A stretch of 64,000 nt of DNA from Syntrophaceae bacterium (GTDB lineage: Bacteria; Desulfobacterota; Syntrophia; Syntrophales; Smithellaceae). Both the position numbers and the translations under genes were made by a program. The stretch spans positions 185,245 through 249,244 of the forward strand of contig JAHDKI010000011.1 of the NCBI GenBank assembly GCA_018436925.1, given 5' to 3'. The notes under the pieces are model-generated. The model was given only the letters and a program-made list of their open reading frames with translations, ran no database searches and was not told the origin of the DNA. Below are positions 43,802-52,602 of this stretch, piece after piece; within the stretch, counting starts at the first letter, position 1, and every line of letters begins with the position of its first letter.

Positions 43802-44443
43802 TCATAACGACTTGAGCCTGGTGAGAACCTTTTGAAATCTTTCCTCGGGGATCGGCTCGTAATCGCGCGCCACGCGTCGGCCGTTGTCATCATAGATCTC
43901 CGTCAGATAATCGATATTGCTTACGGCGATCAAATAATTTTTTTTGGGCAGATAGACAACCCTGGAGCAGGTCATCCGGTATTCGTATCGGGGGTCGTCG
44001 CATTGCGCGTGAATGAAATCTTTTTTCAGCAACTCATCCATCATTAAAGCGACCGCCACGGGCATCCCTTCAGAGGGATAGCGCGTCAGCTCAATCGGCA
44101 CGCCGTCAACGTTCAGGATAAAACCGACCTCTTCGGCAGGCATTTTATCGACAGCCTCTTTAGCCGCCGAGGGCCCGCCGAAAGCGATCTGATAGGTCTC
44201 TTTCTGAATCGTCTTCGACGCCATGACTTTTGTCAGAATCAGGAAGATAAACGAACTGTGGCTGGCGAAGTATTCCCGTTTTGTTTTCAGATCTTCTCCC
44301 AGAACCGGCTGTATGTCCATACCGGTTTTCTGCAATTTGCGTATCATCTCGTCATTGGACAGGTTTCGTAAAACCGCCGCGCAGGCAACGATCATGAAAA
44401 CCGCGATCACGCTTAAAACCTTATACCGCCTTAAAAATGTCAT
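43802..44443 (-). CDS. hypothetical membrane-anchored protein
   Basis: A 213-residue protein with one N-terminal membrane segment (VLSVIAVFMIVACAAVL), followed by a soluble, probably periplasmic domain. I do not recognise the fold. The only cysteines after the anchor are in AQCDDPRYEYRMTCSRVV, possibly a disulfide. GGGGG lies upstream of the ATG at 44443, which is preferred to the start 21 bases further out. It follows, and may be co-transcribed with, the exported protein at 44504-45154. Confidence 0.6.
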   Translation of the reverse strand: MTFLRRYKVLSVIAVFMIVACAAVLRNLSNDEMIRKLQKTGMDIQPVLGEDLKTKREYFASHSSFIFLILTKVMASKTIQKETYQIAFGGPSAAKEAVDKMPAEEVGFILNVDGVPIELTRYPSEGMPVAVALMMDELLKKDFIHAQCDDPRYEYRMTCSRVVYLPKKNYLIAVSNIDYLTEIYDDNGRRVARDYEPIPEERFQKVLTRLKSL

Positions 44444-44503
44444 GCCCGGATTCCCCCTTTGCAATAGTTGCCTGCCGAGGATAATGCCGCCTGCCTGTCT
44501 TCA

Positions 44504-45154
44504 TCATTCGGCCGTGACCTGCTCAACGTCGTTAAGCGAAGCTTCGTAGCTGATGCGCCCCCCGTATTTGAATTCCGTAATGAAAACCTGATTTCCCCGA
44601 ATATCCGTGATGACGGCGTTTTCATGAACGGCGCCGTCTTTCATCTCTATGCAAACCGCTTTGCCGATGTAGTTTTTCAATTGCTTGTTGCCGATCTTTT
44701 TGACGGCTTTCTTTTTCGGCGTTTCATCGTCGCGAGTAAAACCGGCGTTGGAGGATGATGCGTTGTCGGGTTGCGCCGTTTTGCCGATGATGATCGCGGG
44801 GCATGAGCAGGGCCCCTTGACGCCCTTCTCGATGCACTGAGCGTCGTCGATGACCAACTCATACAATGTTTCCGAACCTTTTTCCGAATGCATGATGAAA
44901 TGCATTTCGATGCGGTTAGTCAGAAACACCTTGGCGCCCGTTGTGACTTTGTCTTTGCCCAGCAGCACGCTTTCGGTGCTGTCGAGCACTCTCTCCTCCG
45001 GGTAGCATTGTTTTGCCAGGCTTTTGGCGTAGTTCTTCATTTTCTGGGCCCAGGCGGGCTCGGCGGCCAAAGCCATGACCAGCAACAGTAAAAAAAGGGT
45101 CCATGCCGGATTCCATCCCGGCCTGCGGCGCTTTGTCGAAATGGTTGCATCCAT
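44504..45154 (-). CDS. exported hypothetical protein
   Basis: A 216-residue protein with a long signal sequence (AWTLFLLLLVMALAAEPAWA, cleavage after AWA). The mature part has cysteines at QCYPEER, DAQCIEKG and CSCPA, a Ser/Asn/Lys-rich linker, and a C-terminal beta-rich segment (IGKAVCIEMKDGAVHENAVITD). No family is recognised. The ATG at 45154 was chosen because AAAGGA lies 6 bases before it. Confidence 0.6.
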   Translation of the reverse strand: MDATISTKRRRPGWNPAWTLFLLLLVMALAAEPAWAQKMKNYAKSLAKQCYPEERVLDSTESVLLGKDKVTTGAKVFLTNRIEMHFIMHSEKGSETLYELVIDDAQCIEKGVKGPCSCPAIIIGKTAQPDNASSSNAGFTRDDETPKKKAVKKIGNKQLKNYIGKAVCIEMKDGAVHENAVITDIRGNQVFITEFKYGGRISYEASLNDVEQVTAE

Positions 45155-45428
45155 AGTCATCCTTTGCCGAAATGGCGGCGTCGAAAGCCGCCTGGTTTTG
45201 CAGGAGCGAAAAACGCATGCGCCTTGCGGCAGGCGTTTCTTGGTCCTGTTGGGGGCATGTTCATCCCGAGCGCGCTTTTCATCAAAACCGGCTCAAGCTC
45301 ATCGATGCGATGCCCGTTCCGTTTCTTTGTAATTTATTGAACGGTTCGTATTCTAAAGCGAAAAAACGATTTGATCAAGACAAAGTACGCGCGATCCGGC
45401 CGGATTGCAAAATGCCGCGCGCAAGCCA

Positions 45429-46241
45429 TTAAGGCTCTTTCCGGATCGTGCCGCCCGCCCGATCCATGGCGGCTTTTTCAAATGATGACTGGAAACCCGG
45501 CGAAAAATTCATATACTGCGGAATCGGATACCGCAGGCCCGCGGCATGCGTCTTTTCCAGCCCTTCCATCAGAAGGTCGAGCTTGTCTTTGGGGCAGGAA
45601 AACAGAACTTCGTGATCCTGGGCGCCGCCCCAGATCCGGTCGCCGTTGCCCAGCGTCACATACTGCGGCTTTCCGGTTTGAAGAGTTTTGGTTACGCCTT
45701 CATGACAGGACCCGACTCTGCCTGCCGCGCTGAATTCCAGGACGCCGCCTTCCATATACAGATAGCCCTGAATAAACCGCATCGCCTGCGCCGGCAAACA
45801 ATATATCAAGACCGTATCCGGCACGACTTTGGTCCGGCTCAAAGGGCTGATAATCAGCCCGGCGAAGCTGAAATCCGGACCGTGAAGATGCTTCCGGAAG
45901 GCCTGGTTGGTTTCAGCGTCTTTGGCATATAATCCGACACAGAATTCGTCGGCCCACCGTTTGTCTTCTTCCGAAGGGACGTCCCATCCGTACACCTCGC
46001 GCGCCGGCTTGCAGTTGATATCCGCCGGCGTGACGGCAAGGGTCCAGCCGTATGAACGAGCCATCTTGAAATTCTGACAGACAAAATTCTGAACCCCCAT
46101 ATCCTTTAAAGGGCGTTTATAGTCGGGCTGAATTTCCGCTTCCGATGAAATCAGTTTCACCGCCAGCGGAAAAGTCGCCGGGCGGATCAGGGCGTCGATC
46201 CGCCTGCCGTAATGTTGATACCGCTCCAATTCAGTTGTCAT
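45429..46241 (-). CDS. DUF169 family protein
   Basis: A 270-residue protein of the DUF169 family, common in archaea and anaerobic bacteria. Landmarks are PLAVKLISSEAEI, RSYGWTLAVTPADINCKP and the conserved cysteines in FVCQNFKMA, GSCHEG and LFSCPKDK. Function unknown; a metal cluster is conceivable because of these cysteines. The ATG at 46241 follows AGAGAGG; a longer frame to 46358 passes through a GC-rich hairpin region and is disfavoured. Confidence 0.8.
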   Translation of the reverse strand: MTTELERYQHYGRRIDALIRPATFPLAVKLISSEAEIQPDYKRPLKDMGVQNFVCQNFKMARSYGWTLAVTPADINCKPAREVYGWDVPSEEDKRWADEFCVGLYAKDAETNQAFRKHLHGPDFSFAGLIISPLSRTKVVPDTVLIYCLPAQAMRFIQGYLYMEGGVLEFSAAGRVGSCHEGVTKTLQTGKPQYVTLGNGDRIWGGAQDHEVLFSCPKDKLDLLMEGLEKTHAAGLRYPIPQYMNFSPGFQSSFEKAAMDRAGGTIRKEP

Positions 46242-46260
46242 CCATGCCTCTCTTTCAAGC

Positions 46261-46311
46261 CCGCCGGGCGTAAGCCCGACGCCGGAGCAAGCCGCTTCGC
46301 GCCCCGGCATA
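46261..46311. repeat. GC-rich double hairpin, REP-like
   Basis: CGGGC/GCCCG around GTAA, followed by CCGG...CCGG enclosing AAGC/GCTT. It lies between the DUF169 and GNAT genes. It could be an extragenic palindrome or part of the DUF169 leader. Confidence 0.3.
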
Positions 46312-46370
46312 TCCTTTTTTTGTCGTGTCCACGATAGTCCGGCACACGCCACCAACAAAACCCTTCCGGC

Positions 46371-46835
46371 TCAGGGCAAACCGGATAACTGCATGATCAC
46401 GGTCGGCACCCCCGCCGGATTGATTCCGCCGGTTGTCTCATCGACAAAACCGCAATCGAGGTATAGCTTTCTTGCGGATTGACCCGCGCCCACCGTCGCC
46501 GCGAAGGTTTCAACGAGGATTTTTTCCCGGCGGTGAAGGTGGTCAATGGCAAATAAGAGCAATTGCCGGCCATAGCCTTTCCGGCGGTCTTTTTCCGAAA
46601 CGGCAAACCACAGGATTTCGTTGGATGCTTTGGAAACAACGATGCCGCCTTTTAAGATAGTCTGTTTTTCACCGGGCAACGGGCGTATGCAAAAAGCCTC
46701 TCGATTTGAAATCGCGCCTTTTAAGGCGTCGCGAAACGGCGCTTCATCCGCCATCGGGCCGAACAGCGGCTCGACCTGCCGGGCCAGCGCGATCCACGCC
46801 TCAAAATCGTCCAATGTCGAATAGATGACGTTCAT
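46371..46835 (-). CDS. GNAT family N-acetyltransferase
   Basis: A 154-residue GCN5-related acetyltransferase. The acetyl-CoA loop is SEKDRRKGYGRQLLLFAI (R/Q-x-x-G-x-G pattern) and the later strand is SARKLYLDCGF. It acetylates an unknown amine. It stands alone between DUF169 and the leucine-rich repeat gene. Confidence 0.85.
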   Translation of the reverse strand: MNVIYSTLDDFEAWIALARQVEPLFGPMADEAPFRDALKGAISNREAFCIRPLPGEKQTILKGGIVVSKASNEILWFAVSEKDRRKGYGRQLLLFAIDHLHRREKILVETFAATVGAGQSARKLYLDCGFVDETTGGINPAGVPTVIMQLSGLP

Positions 46836-46899
46836 TGTCTGTTTCCCGGAATGCCTGATAAACCGGCATTGCTTTGTGGCCCCCGCGCGTTTCGAGCTG

Positions 46900-47919
46900 T
46901 TAACTTTTTGATGTCCATTTTAAATACTCGTTGGCTTTGTCATGAAATTGCTTTACATGCTTTTCAATTTTCTTAGAGTCGCACAATTGGCACATCCAGG
47001 GTTTGCCTTTGCCCGTGGGGAGAACCATTTTGCGCCGGCCACATTTCTTACAGACAAGAAAATCATAAACATCTGAGACCGGTTCAAACAAGTCGCATTC
47101 GACATCGGGCCTTGCTCCTGCAAGCGCGGCGACATCTTCCATCTCGTATTTATTGCTCAGAAACAGAAACTTAAGCTTTCTAAGCCGGGCAAGAGGCAAA
47201 AGACCGTCTTGATCCACCACCACCGTGTGAAGGGATAACCAGTAAAGTTGCTGCAAGGCAATCAGCGGCTGAAGCGTTTTGACTTTCAAGTATTTGATGC
47301 TGTTTGAATCGCCTGAAATCGACAAGCCCTTCAGGGTGGTTAATTTTTGAGTAAAAGTCAGATCAGAACAAGCCCGGATATTTTCCAGCTCCAGCCAGTC
47401 CAGGTTGGGCAACTGATGGAGCGGTTCAAGAGGGGCTAAAGAGGGAGAGCTGCCTATATGCAGGTATTTAAGGGTTTTAGCCTTAACAATATGTTGTATG
47501 GATTTTATGCCGCTCCATTTTATATAAAGCCCCTTTATTGTTTTCATTTCGCATACGGCATCGAATAACTCTTGGGTCGCGCGCGATGAAAACCAAATAT
47601 ATTCAACTTTATCAAGACGCGGTAAGACGTCGCACCATAACTTGACCAATTTCTTTTGCTCATCCGGCTTAAGGTCGGTCTGTGTGCAGGCAACGTTGAT
47701 TCGGTCGCCCCCATCATAGTCGGACGGATATCGTATCGATTTTGGCGGAAAGTCTTTTGTCGGGCGGTGATGCCAGAAACTCTGCGACGGCTGTGCCTCC
47801 TCGCTTCTCAAATGCCTTTCCTGTTTCACCAGATCGAGAAAACCCTGCAGCGTCTCTTTTAAAGATTCGGCTTGAGCCTTTTCTCTATAGAGCGTGAATT
47901 CATCCTTGCTATCGGTCAT
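46900..47919 (-). CDS. leucine-rich repeat protein with C-terminal zinc ribbon
   Basis: A 339-residue protein. About residues 100-260 contain irregular leucine-rich repeats (TIKGLYIKWSGIK, TLKYLHIGSSPSL, NLDWLELENIRA, TLKGLSISGD, QLYWLSLHT). The C-terminal part has CKKC and CQLC, spaced as a zinc ribbon. It has no signal peptide, so it is probably cytoplasmic. The combination suggests a protein-interaction scaffold, but no partner is evident. Base composition is lower in GC than the upstream half of the window, consistent with an acquired gene. Confidence 0.65.
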   Translation of the reverse strand: MTDSKDEFTLYREKAQAESLKETLQGFLDLVKQERHLRSEEAQPSQSFWHHRPTKDFPPKSIRYPSDYDGGDRINVACTQTDLKPDEQKKLVKLWCDVLPRLDKVEYIWFSSRATQELFDAVCEMKTIKGLYIKWSGIKSIQHIVKAKTLKYLHIGSSPSLAPLEPLHQLPNLDWLELENIRACSDLTFTQKLTTLKGLSISGDSNSIKYLKVKTLQPLIALQQLYWLSLHTVVVDQDGLLPLARLRKLKFLFLSNKYEMEDVAALAGARPDVECDLFEPVSDVYDFLVCKKCGRRKMVLPTGKGKPWMCQLCDSKKIEKHVKQFHDKANEYLKWTSKS

Positions 47920-48081
47920 AACTGCTCGGTCTCATATTATAAGTTAACGCCAAAATGAAGCGGCGCCGGATGCTGTGATCGGCTGCATGAATCGCACATG
48001 CCTGTTTACAGCAAACTCAACAAAACCGGCCGGGTCTTGAATAAACTTGCTCGTTGCGAACCCTTGCCCGGTCAACGCGCG

Positions 48082-48828
48082 TCACCGCCGCATCAGCGCA
48101 AACACGCCCCAGCCCAGGTATTCACGCGTGTAGGCGGCATAGCGCACGGGTTCCGAAGTCAGTTGGGCGCGAACCTCTTTCGCCAGCTCGTCGGCGGGAT
48201 TGGCGTCAAGCCAAAGGCGCATGGTGAGCCATTTGGCCGCCTCGTATCTGTCCCAGCCATCCTGGTCCGCCAAAACCATTTCCACGACGTCGTAGCCCAG
48301 GGGGCCGAAAGACGCAAGAAGGTCCGGAAGCACAAGAAAGTCGGAGCTTGCGTGGGCAAGACAGCTCTTGGCCACATCCTCCGTCGGCGGCATCTGACGC
48401 CAGTAGGGCTCGCCGATAAGGATGATCCCTCGGGGCTTGAGGCTTTGCGCCAGCAGTTCGATCGTGCCTGCGACTCCGCCGCCGATCCACGTGGCGCCGA
48501 CACAGGCTGCCACATCGACCTTTTCGCCGGAAACGAAGCCTGCTGCATCGCCATGGATGAACGTGACTTGATCCGCCACGCCAAGCTCTTCGGCCCGGCA
48601 TTTCGCCTGCTCGGTGAACAACCGGCTCATGTCGATGCCGGTGCCGGTGATCCCGTAGTCGCGCGCCCAGGTGCACAGCATCTCGCCCGAACCGCTGCCT
48701 AAGTCAAGCGCTCGGGCTCCCCGTTTCAAACGCAGCGCCGAGCCGAGCGCGGCGAGCTTTTCGGGTGTGATCGGGTTATGAATGCGGTGAGCGCTTTCGG
48801 TGATGTTGAAGATCCGTGGAATATCCAA
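48082..48828 (-). CDS. SAM-dependent methyltransferase
   Basis: A 248-residue class I methyltransferase. Motif I is ALDLGSGSGEMLCTWA, then GTGIDMSRLFTEQAK, GDAAGF and CVGATWIGGG. The C-terminal QDGWDRYEAAKW and YTREYLGWGVFALM match a widespread family of uncharacterised small-molecule methyltransferases. The start is a TTG at 48828: AAAGGAG lies 10 bases before it and homologues begin DIPRIFNITESAHRIHNP. A longer frame to 48933 overlaps repeat sequence. Confidence 0.85.
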   Translation of the reverse strand: MDIPRIFNITESAHRIHNPITPEKLAALGSALRLKRGARALDLGSGSGEMLCTWARDYGITGTGIDMSRLFTEQAKCRAEELGVADQVTFIHGDAAGFVSGEKVDVAACVGATWIGGGVAGTIELLAQSLKPRGIILIGEPYWRQMPPTEDVAKSCLAHASSDFLVLPDLLASFGPLGYDVVEMVLADQDGWDRYEAAKWLTMRLWLDANPADELAKEVRAQLTSEPVRYAAYTREYLGWGVFALMRR

Positions 48829-48879
48829 TGCAGAAAATCTCCTTTCAGGTGTAAATCGATTCGATCGTTGCCCGACGAA

Positions 48880-48926
48880 TCTGTTGAATACCGCCGATGA
48901 AAATTTATGAGGTTTTTTACCCCTTA
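48880..48926 (+). repeat. direct repeat copy 1 flanking the serine hydrolase gene
   Basis: TCTGTTGAATACCGCCGA (48880-48897) is identical to the copy at 50393, and weaker similarity continues for about 30 bp beyond. Confidence 0.7.
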
Positions 48927-49014
48927 TTGTCACACGGTTACTGGGCCTTCTCAGCGATCGAATTTTGTACTCTTCAGCCGTGGAAAGACTTTGTTTGCTA
49001 ATTATTATATGTCT

Positions 49015-50340
49015 TCACTTTTTCATCAAATAATTGGCCACCGCTTGATAGGCAGGCAATGAGGTCGGATCAATCTGCGCGTTTTTCGCCGCGGGGAAAG
49101 ACGAAAACCGCACGATGACCATCTCGGCGGCCGGATCCACATAGATGGTTTGTCCATGAACGCCTCGTGCAGCAAAAGCACCATGCTTATTATGGAAAAT
49201 CCACCACATGCTTCGGTAACTGCCGCCTTCAAGCGCCTTATAGCCGGCCTTGGCGAAAGCTTTTTTGTCGCCGCCGGCTCGAATTTTTTCCGTGACCTCT
49301 TTCGGGAACAATCGTTTCCCGTTGATCATTCCGCCGTTAAGCATTAGAAGCCCGATGCGTCCCATGTCTCGCATGCCGGCACTGAGTCCTCCTCCCGCAA
49401 AAGACGTTCCCTTGGCATCCACGGTTATATATGCATCCTGTTCCGCGCCCATTTTGCTCCAGAGACGTTCCGACAATAGCTGCGCCAAGTCCTTGCCGGT
49501 GACCCGCGATAGAATCCAGCCCAGTGCGTCCGAGTTGACGGTCCTATAGCCGAAAGCTTCGCCGTGGACGCCGCCTTGTTTGACGATTTGTAAATATTCA
49601 AAATAGCCGTTTGCGCCTTCATAACCCTTTGGTTTCGGCAACGGGCTTGCTGCCTTCGAGTAGACCCAGATATCCGCGGTTGGATCAGAGTAGTCCTCGC
49701 TGTAGTCAAGCGCTGTGGTCATGTCCATGACTTGGCGCACAGTTGCGCTGCCAAATCCACTTTTCTTGAGTTCCGGGATGATTGAAGAAATCTTTGCTGT
49801 CTCGTCAAGCCGTCCCTCAACCACCAAAATCTCGGCTAAGAGTCCCGTAAGAGACTTAGTCATCGACATCGCGGCATGCTTGCCCATCGCGTCAAGACAA
49901 CCGAAGTACTTCTCATAAACAAGTCGGTTCTTGTGAAGGATAAGAATGCCGTCGGTATAATTTGCCGGGAGGGATTCCTTCCATGTCAGGGGTTTTCCGC
50001 CATCCATGGGTTTAAAGGTCACAGTGTCAATGCCCTCGTCAAATGCAAACTCTAATGGGACCGGCGGGTTGAGGCCTTTGCTAATTTGCTTTGTGGGCAT
50101 CAACTCCCGAACGTGGCATACCGTCCATCGCAATTTCGGAAAACTGAAGAAATCAGATTCCGGCTGCATAATCAGCTTATCCGGCGGCGGCGGAAAACCC
50201 GTCATCCAACCAAGCTTCTTGGGGTCGGAGTCCTCTGCGTTCAGATATGAACTGGATTGCGCATTGGATTGGGCGAAAAAGCCTGATAGGGCCAGGATGC
50301 CCATGAGTATAGAAAGGAGATTACGGATTGAGCGCTTCAT
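49015..50340 (-). CDS. exported serine hydrolase, beta-lactamase/esterase family
   Basis: A 441-residue protein with a signal peptide (NLLSILMGILALSGFFAQSNA). The catalytic S-x-x-K is in AAMSMTKSLTGLL, the tyrosine box appears as LDYSEDYSD and the C-terminal triad region as HGQTIYVDPAAEMVIVRFSS. This is the class C beta-lactamase/EstB-like group, acting on esters, D-amino-acid peptides or lactams. The ATG at 50340 is chosen because GGAG precedes it; the frame upstream is less plausible. It lies between two 18-bp direct repeats. Confidence 0.85.
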   Translation of the reverse strand: MKRSIRNLLSILMGILALSGFFAQSNAQSSSYLNAEDSDPKKLGWMTGFPPPPDKLIMQPESDFFSFPKLRWTVCHVRELMPTKQISKGLNPPVPLEFAFDEGIDTVTFKPMDGGKPLTWKESLPANYTDGILILHKNRLVYEKYFGCLDAMGKHAAMSMTKSLTGLLAEILVVEGRLDETAKISSIIPELKKSGFGSATVRQVMDMTTALDYSEDYSDPTADIWVYSKAASPLPKPKGYEGANGYFEYLQIVKQGGVHGEAFGYRTVNSDALGWILSRVTGKDLAQLLSERLWSKMGAEQDAYITVDAKGTSFAGGGLSAGMRDMGRIGLLMLNGGMINGKRLFPKEVTEKIRAGGDKKAFAKAGYKALEGGSYRSMWWIFHNKHGAFAARGVHGQTIYVDPAAEMVIVRFSSFPAAKNAQIDPTSLPAYQAVANYLMKK

Positions 50341-50392
50341 GATGATTTCTCCATGCTGGTTAATGCAGTTCTCTTCATTAAAAGCGTACAAG

Positions 50393-50439
50393 TCTGTTGA
50401 ATACCGCCGAAGAAATGATTCGGAGGAATTTTATCCCTC
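50393..50439 (+). repeat. direct repeat copy 2 flanking the serine hydrolase gene
   Basis: Same 18-bp core as at 48880, in the same orientation, again just upstream of a minus-strand gene start. Confidence 0.7.
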
Positions 50440-50682
50440 AGTTTCGTAAAAATCCATTCGGGTTTGAAAGGTCTTGAAATCAGTGTTTTCATTTTGGGCC
50501 TGAAACAACCTTTCTCCAGGTGAACAGTTAATCGGCAATCGCCTTCATCTGACAACCCTGCTGACTGTGCGCTGAATGGATTTGCTGCTTCTTTCTTGCT
50601 TCATTTTAATACCAGGGTCAATAGTTTTGTCCGATTGATCAATCGCGCCGCCGATTGCGGGACATCTCCTAAATCGGCAGTC

Positions 50683-50749
50683 GTCTTCGGGTTAACGCGA
50701 AACGTCCGAAAATCTGCCGGTTTAACAATTCCAGAGGGTTTCCCCTTGG
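50683..50749 (+). repeat. dispersed intergenic repeat, copy D
   Basis: Shares CTTCGGGTTAA, CGTCCGAAAATCTG, TTTAACAATT and CCCCTTGG, in order, with the copies at 57851, 60250 and 62358. It is the most diverged of the four. Confidence 0.65.
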
Positions 50750-50850
50750 CGCCCTTTGAACGGGCATTCTCTCTTTATCGGGATGTAAAACCGCTTCAAT
50801 ACCCGTAGCCGGTCGTCTTTACCCATAGTGACGCTCAACAGCAGTTTCAT
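50722..50850 (-). CDS. possible small protein of 42 residues
   Basis: Starts MKLLLSVTMGKDDRLRV with GGAG 8 bases upstream and ends inside repeat copy D. Basic and Cys-containing at its end (RECPFKG). It may be real or a by-product of the repeat; no family is recognised. Confidence 0.3.
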   Translation of the reverse strand: MKLLLSVTMGKDDRLRVLKRFYIPIKRECPFKGRQGETLWNC

Positions 50851-50949
50851 GTTTGGTTCTCCAAAGATGAGCCGGACCCGCTGACCAAGATTTTCTTGAC
50901 TTGCAGAGTCGTTCTTCCTATGCTTTCTCAAACTCTGATGGAGCATATC

Positions 50950-51816
50950 ATGTTCCCCAAAGCGCGTTCCGAATCCGTCCTTTTTATCACGCTGGATTCC
51001 TGCCGTTATGATACGTTCATCGATGCGGACATCCCGAATCTGCGCAAGGTCGGTCCGATTTATCGCGCGATGGCTCCCGGCAATTTTACTTTTTCCTCTC
51101 ATGCGGCGATGTTTATGGGGTTTACCCCTGGAGTCGCTGAAGCCGAAGCATCCTTTGTCAATCCCATGGTCGGCAAAATATTCAAGATGCTGGGCGGCGG
51201 ATTTTCCGGTCCGGGGAAACACCGCTTTATTCTGGACGGCGAGAACATCGTCGACGGTTTCAAAAAAAGAGGCCACTATTGCTTGGGGACGGGAGCTCTG
51301 TTCTGGTTCGATCCGGCCCGTAAGACGGGCCGCGTGCTGACCCGCGATTTCTCCGATTTCTTTTTTCCCGGCGATACCTATCATTTAGATAAGCAGTTGG
51401 CCTGGCTTAGTCAGGCGCTTAAACATAACGATCGCCCGGTATTTCTTTTTCTGAATATCGGCGAGACCCACTTCCCTTACTATTTCAAGGGCGCCCCCTG
51501 GGACAGAAAAATAAATCCCTGCCAGCCGATGGCAGGGAAGGCCAACGACGCGTCGGAATCCCGGCGTCGCCAAAAAGCGTGCCTGGAATATGTGGACGCG
51601 AATTTGGCGGCCCTATTGGAGGCGTTCGCCGGGGGCAACACAATCGTTTGTGCGGATCACGGCGATTGCTGGGGTGAAGATCATCTTTGGGGGCACGGGA
51701 TGCATCACGAGAAAGTGCTGGAAGTTCCCCTGATGATTCGTTTGACAGGCGATTGTGATTCGGAGCAGGCTTTTTTCCGAAAACTTCTTAGAAAGCTTCA
51801 ACAGAATATGACCTGA
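50950..51816 (+). CDS. alkaline phosphatase/sulfatase superfamily metalloenzyme
   Basis: A 288-residue protein. SVLFITLDSCRYDTF gives the first metal-binding aspartate (D16). The nucleophile region is APGNFTFSSHAAMFMGFTPG, with Thr/Ser in place of the sulfatase C-x-P-x-R. ADHGDCWGEDHLWGHGMHHE provides the remaining Asp/His ligands (quoted in part: ADHGDCWGEDHLWGHG). It probably hydrolyses or transfers a phosphate or sulfate ester; its place at the head of a glycan cluster suggests polysaccharide or lipid modification. The ATG at 50950 is preferred because GGAG lies 6 bases upstream. Confidence 0.75.
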   Translation: MFPKARSESVLFITLDSCRYDTFIDADIPNLRKVGPIYRAMAPGNFTFSSHAAMFMGFTPGVAEAEASFVNPMVGKIFKMLGGGFSGPGKHRFILDGENIVDGFKKRGHYCLGTGALFWFDPARKTGRVLTRDFSDFFFPGDTYHLDKQLAWLSQALKHNDRPVFLFLNIGETHFPYYFKGAPWDRKINPCQPMAGKANDASESRRRQKACLEYVDANLAALLEAFAGGNTIVCADHGDCWGEDHLWGHGMHHEKVLEVPLMIRLTGDCDSEQAFFRKLLRKLQQNMT

Positions 51817-51913
51817 TTCAAGGCGCAGAGGAAGAAGCTTTTCGAATTCATGCAGATTGGCGGTTAACGACCCTTTGTTGACTGATTGAAAGTTGTTCAG
51901 CGGGAGCGTCGGC

Positions 51914-52594
51914 ATGTGTACCCTATCTTGTCTCCGTTTTGGTGAGTCTCAACTGTCGCGCGACGAGGTCACAGGCAAGCGGGTCCTGGAAGTCGGCGCA
52001 CTGAATGTCAATGGCTCGCTGCGGGAGCACATCACCCATCTTAAGCCTTTGAACTATCTGGGTGTGGATATCGTACCGGGCCCGGGGGTCGACGAGATCT
52101 GCGATATCAACCATTTATTGAATCGCTATGGAAAAGAAAGCTTTGACCTTGTGATTTGCACGGAAACCCTCGAACATGTGCGCGATTGGCGAAAAGCCGT
52201 CTCGAACTTAAAAAATATTCTAACACCGCACGGGGTGCTGCTTTTAACAACCCGGTCGAAAGAATTTGCCTACCATGGCTATCCGTTTGACTTCTGGCGT
52301 TATGGCGTGGACGATATGACGGTCATCTTCGGCGATCTGGCGATCGAAAGCAATGTCAAAGATCCTGCGGCGCCCGGCGTGTTTCTCAAGGCTCGCAAAC
52401 CGATCCATTTTGTCGAGAAGAACATGGGGAATTATGACGTGTACTCCATTATCAGACATAAACATTGCAAGGACATCGGCAATTTTTCTATTCGTTTATT
52501 CAAGGTGAAGACTTTTGCGCGGGTATGTCTTTCGCGGATTTTGCCCAAGGCAGTGAAGTCCGCCGTTAAAAATGCGGTTGGAAGCGAGAGCTGA
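51914..52594 (+). CDS. SAM-dependent methyltransferase of the glycan cluster
   Basis: A 226-residue methyltransferase: KRVLEVGALNVNGSLREH (motif I), YLGVDIVPGPGVDE, and FDLVICTETLEHVRDW (motif IV region). The HGYPFDFWRYG segment is common in methyltransferases of O-antigen and capsule loci. The C-terminal part is basic and may contact membrane or glycan. GGGAG lies 7 bases before the ATG at 51914; an earlier TTG is also in frame. Confidence 0.8.
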   Translation: MCTLSCLRFGESQLSRDEVTGKRVLEVGALNVNGSLREHITHLKPLNYLGVDIVPGPGVDEICDINHLLNRYGKESFDLVICTETLEHVRDWRKAVSNLKNILTPHGVLLLTTRSKEFAYHGYPFDFWRYGVDDMTVIFGDLAIESNVKDPAAPGVFLKARKPIHFVEKNMGNYDVYSIIRHKHCKDIGNFSIRLFKVKTFARVCLSRILPKAVKSAVKNAVGSES

Positions 52595-52602
52595 AGGTTT
52601 TT

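Larger units (their letters stand above)
50341..50949. other. 609-bp stretch between serine hydrolase and glycan cluster
   Basis: Holds an 18-bp direct repeat (50393), a copy of the dispersed repeat (50683-50749) and a possible 42-codon gene (50722-50850). Nothing else convincing. Confidence 0.6.
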
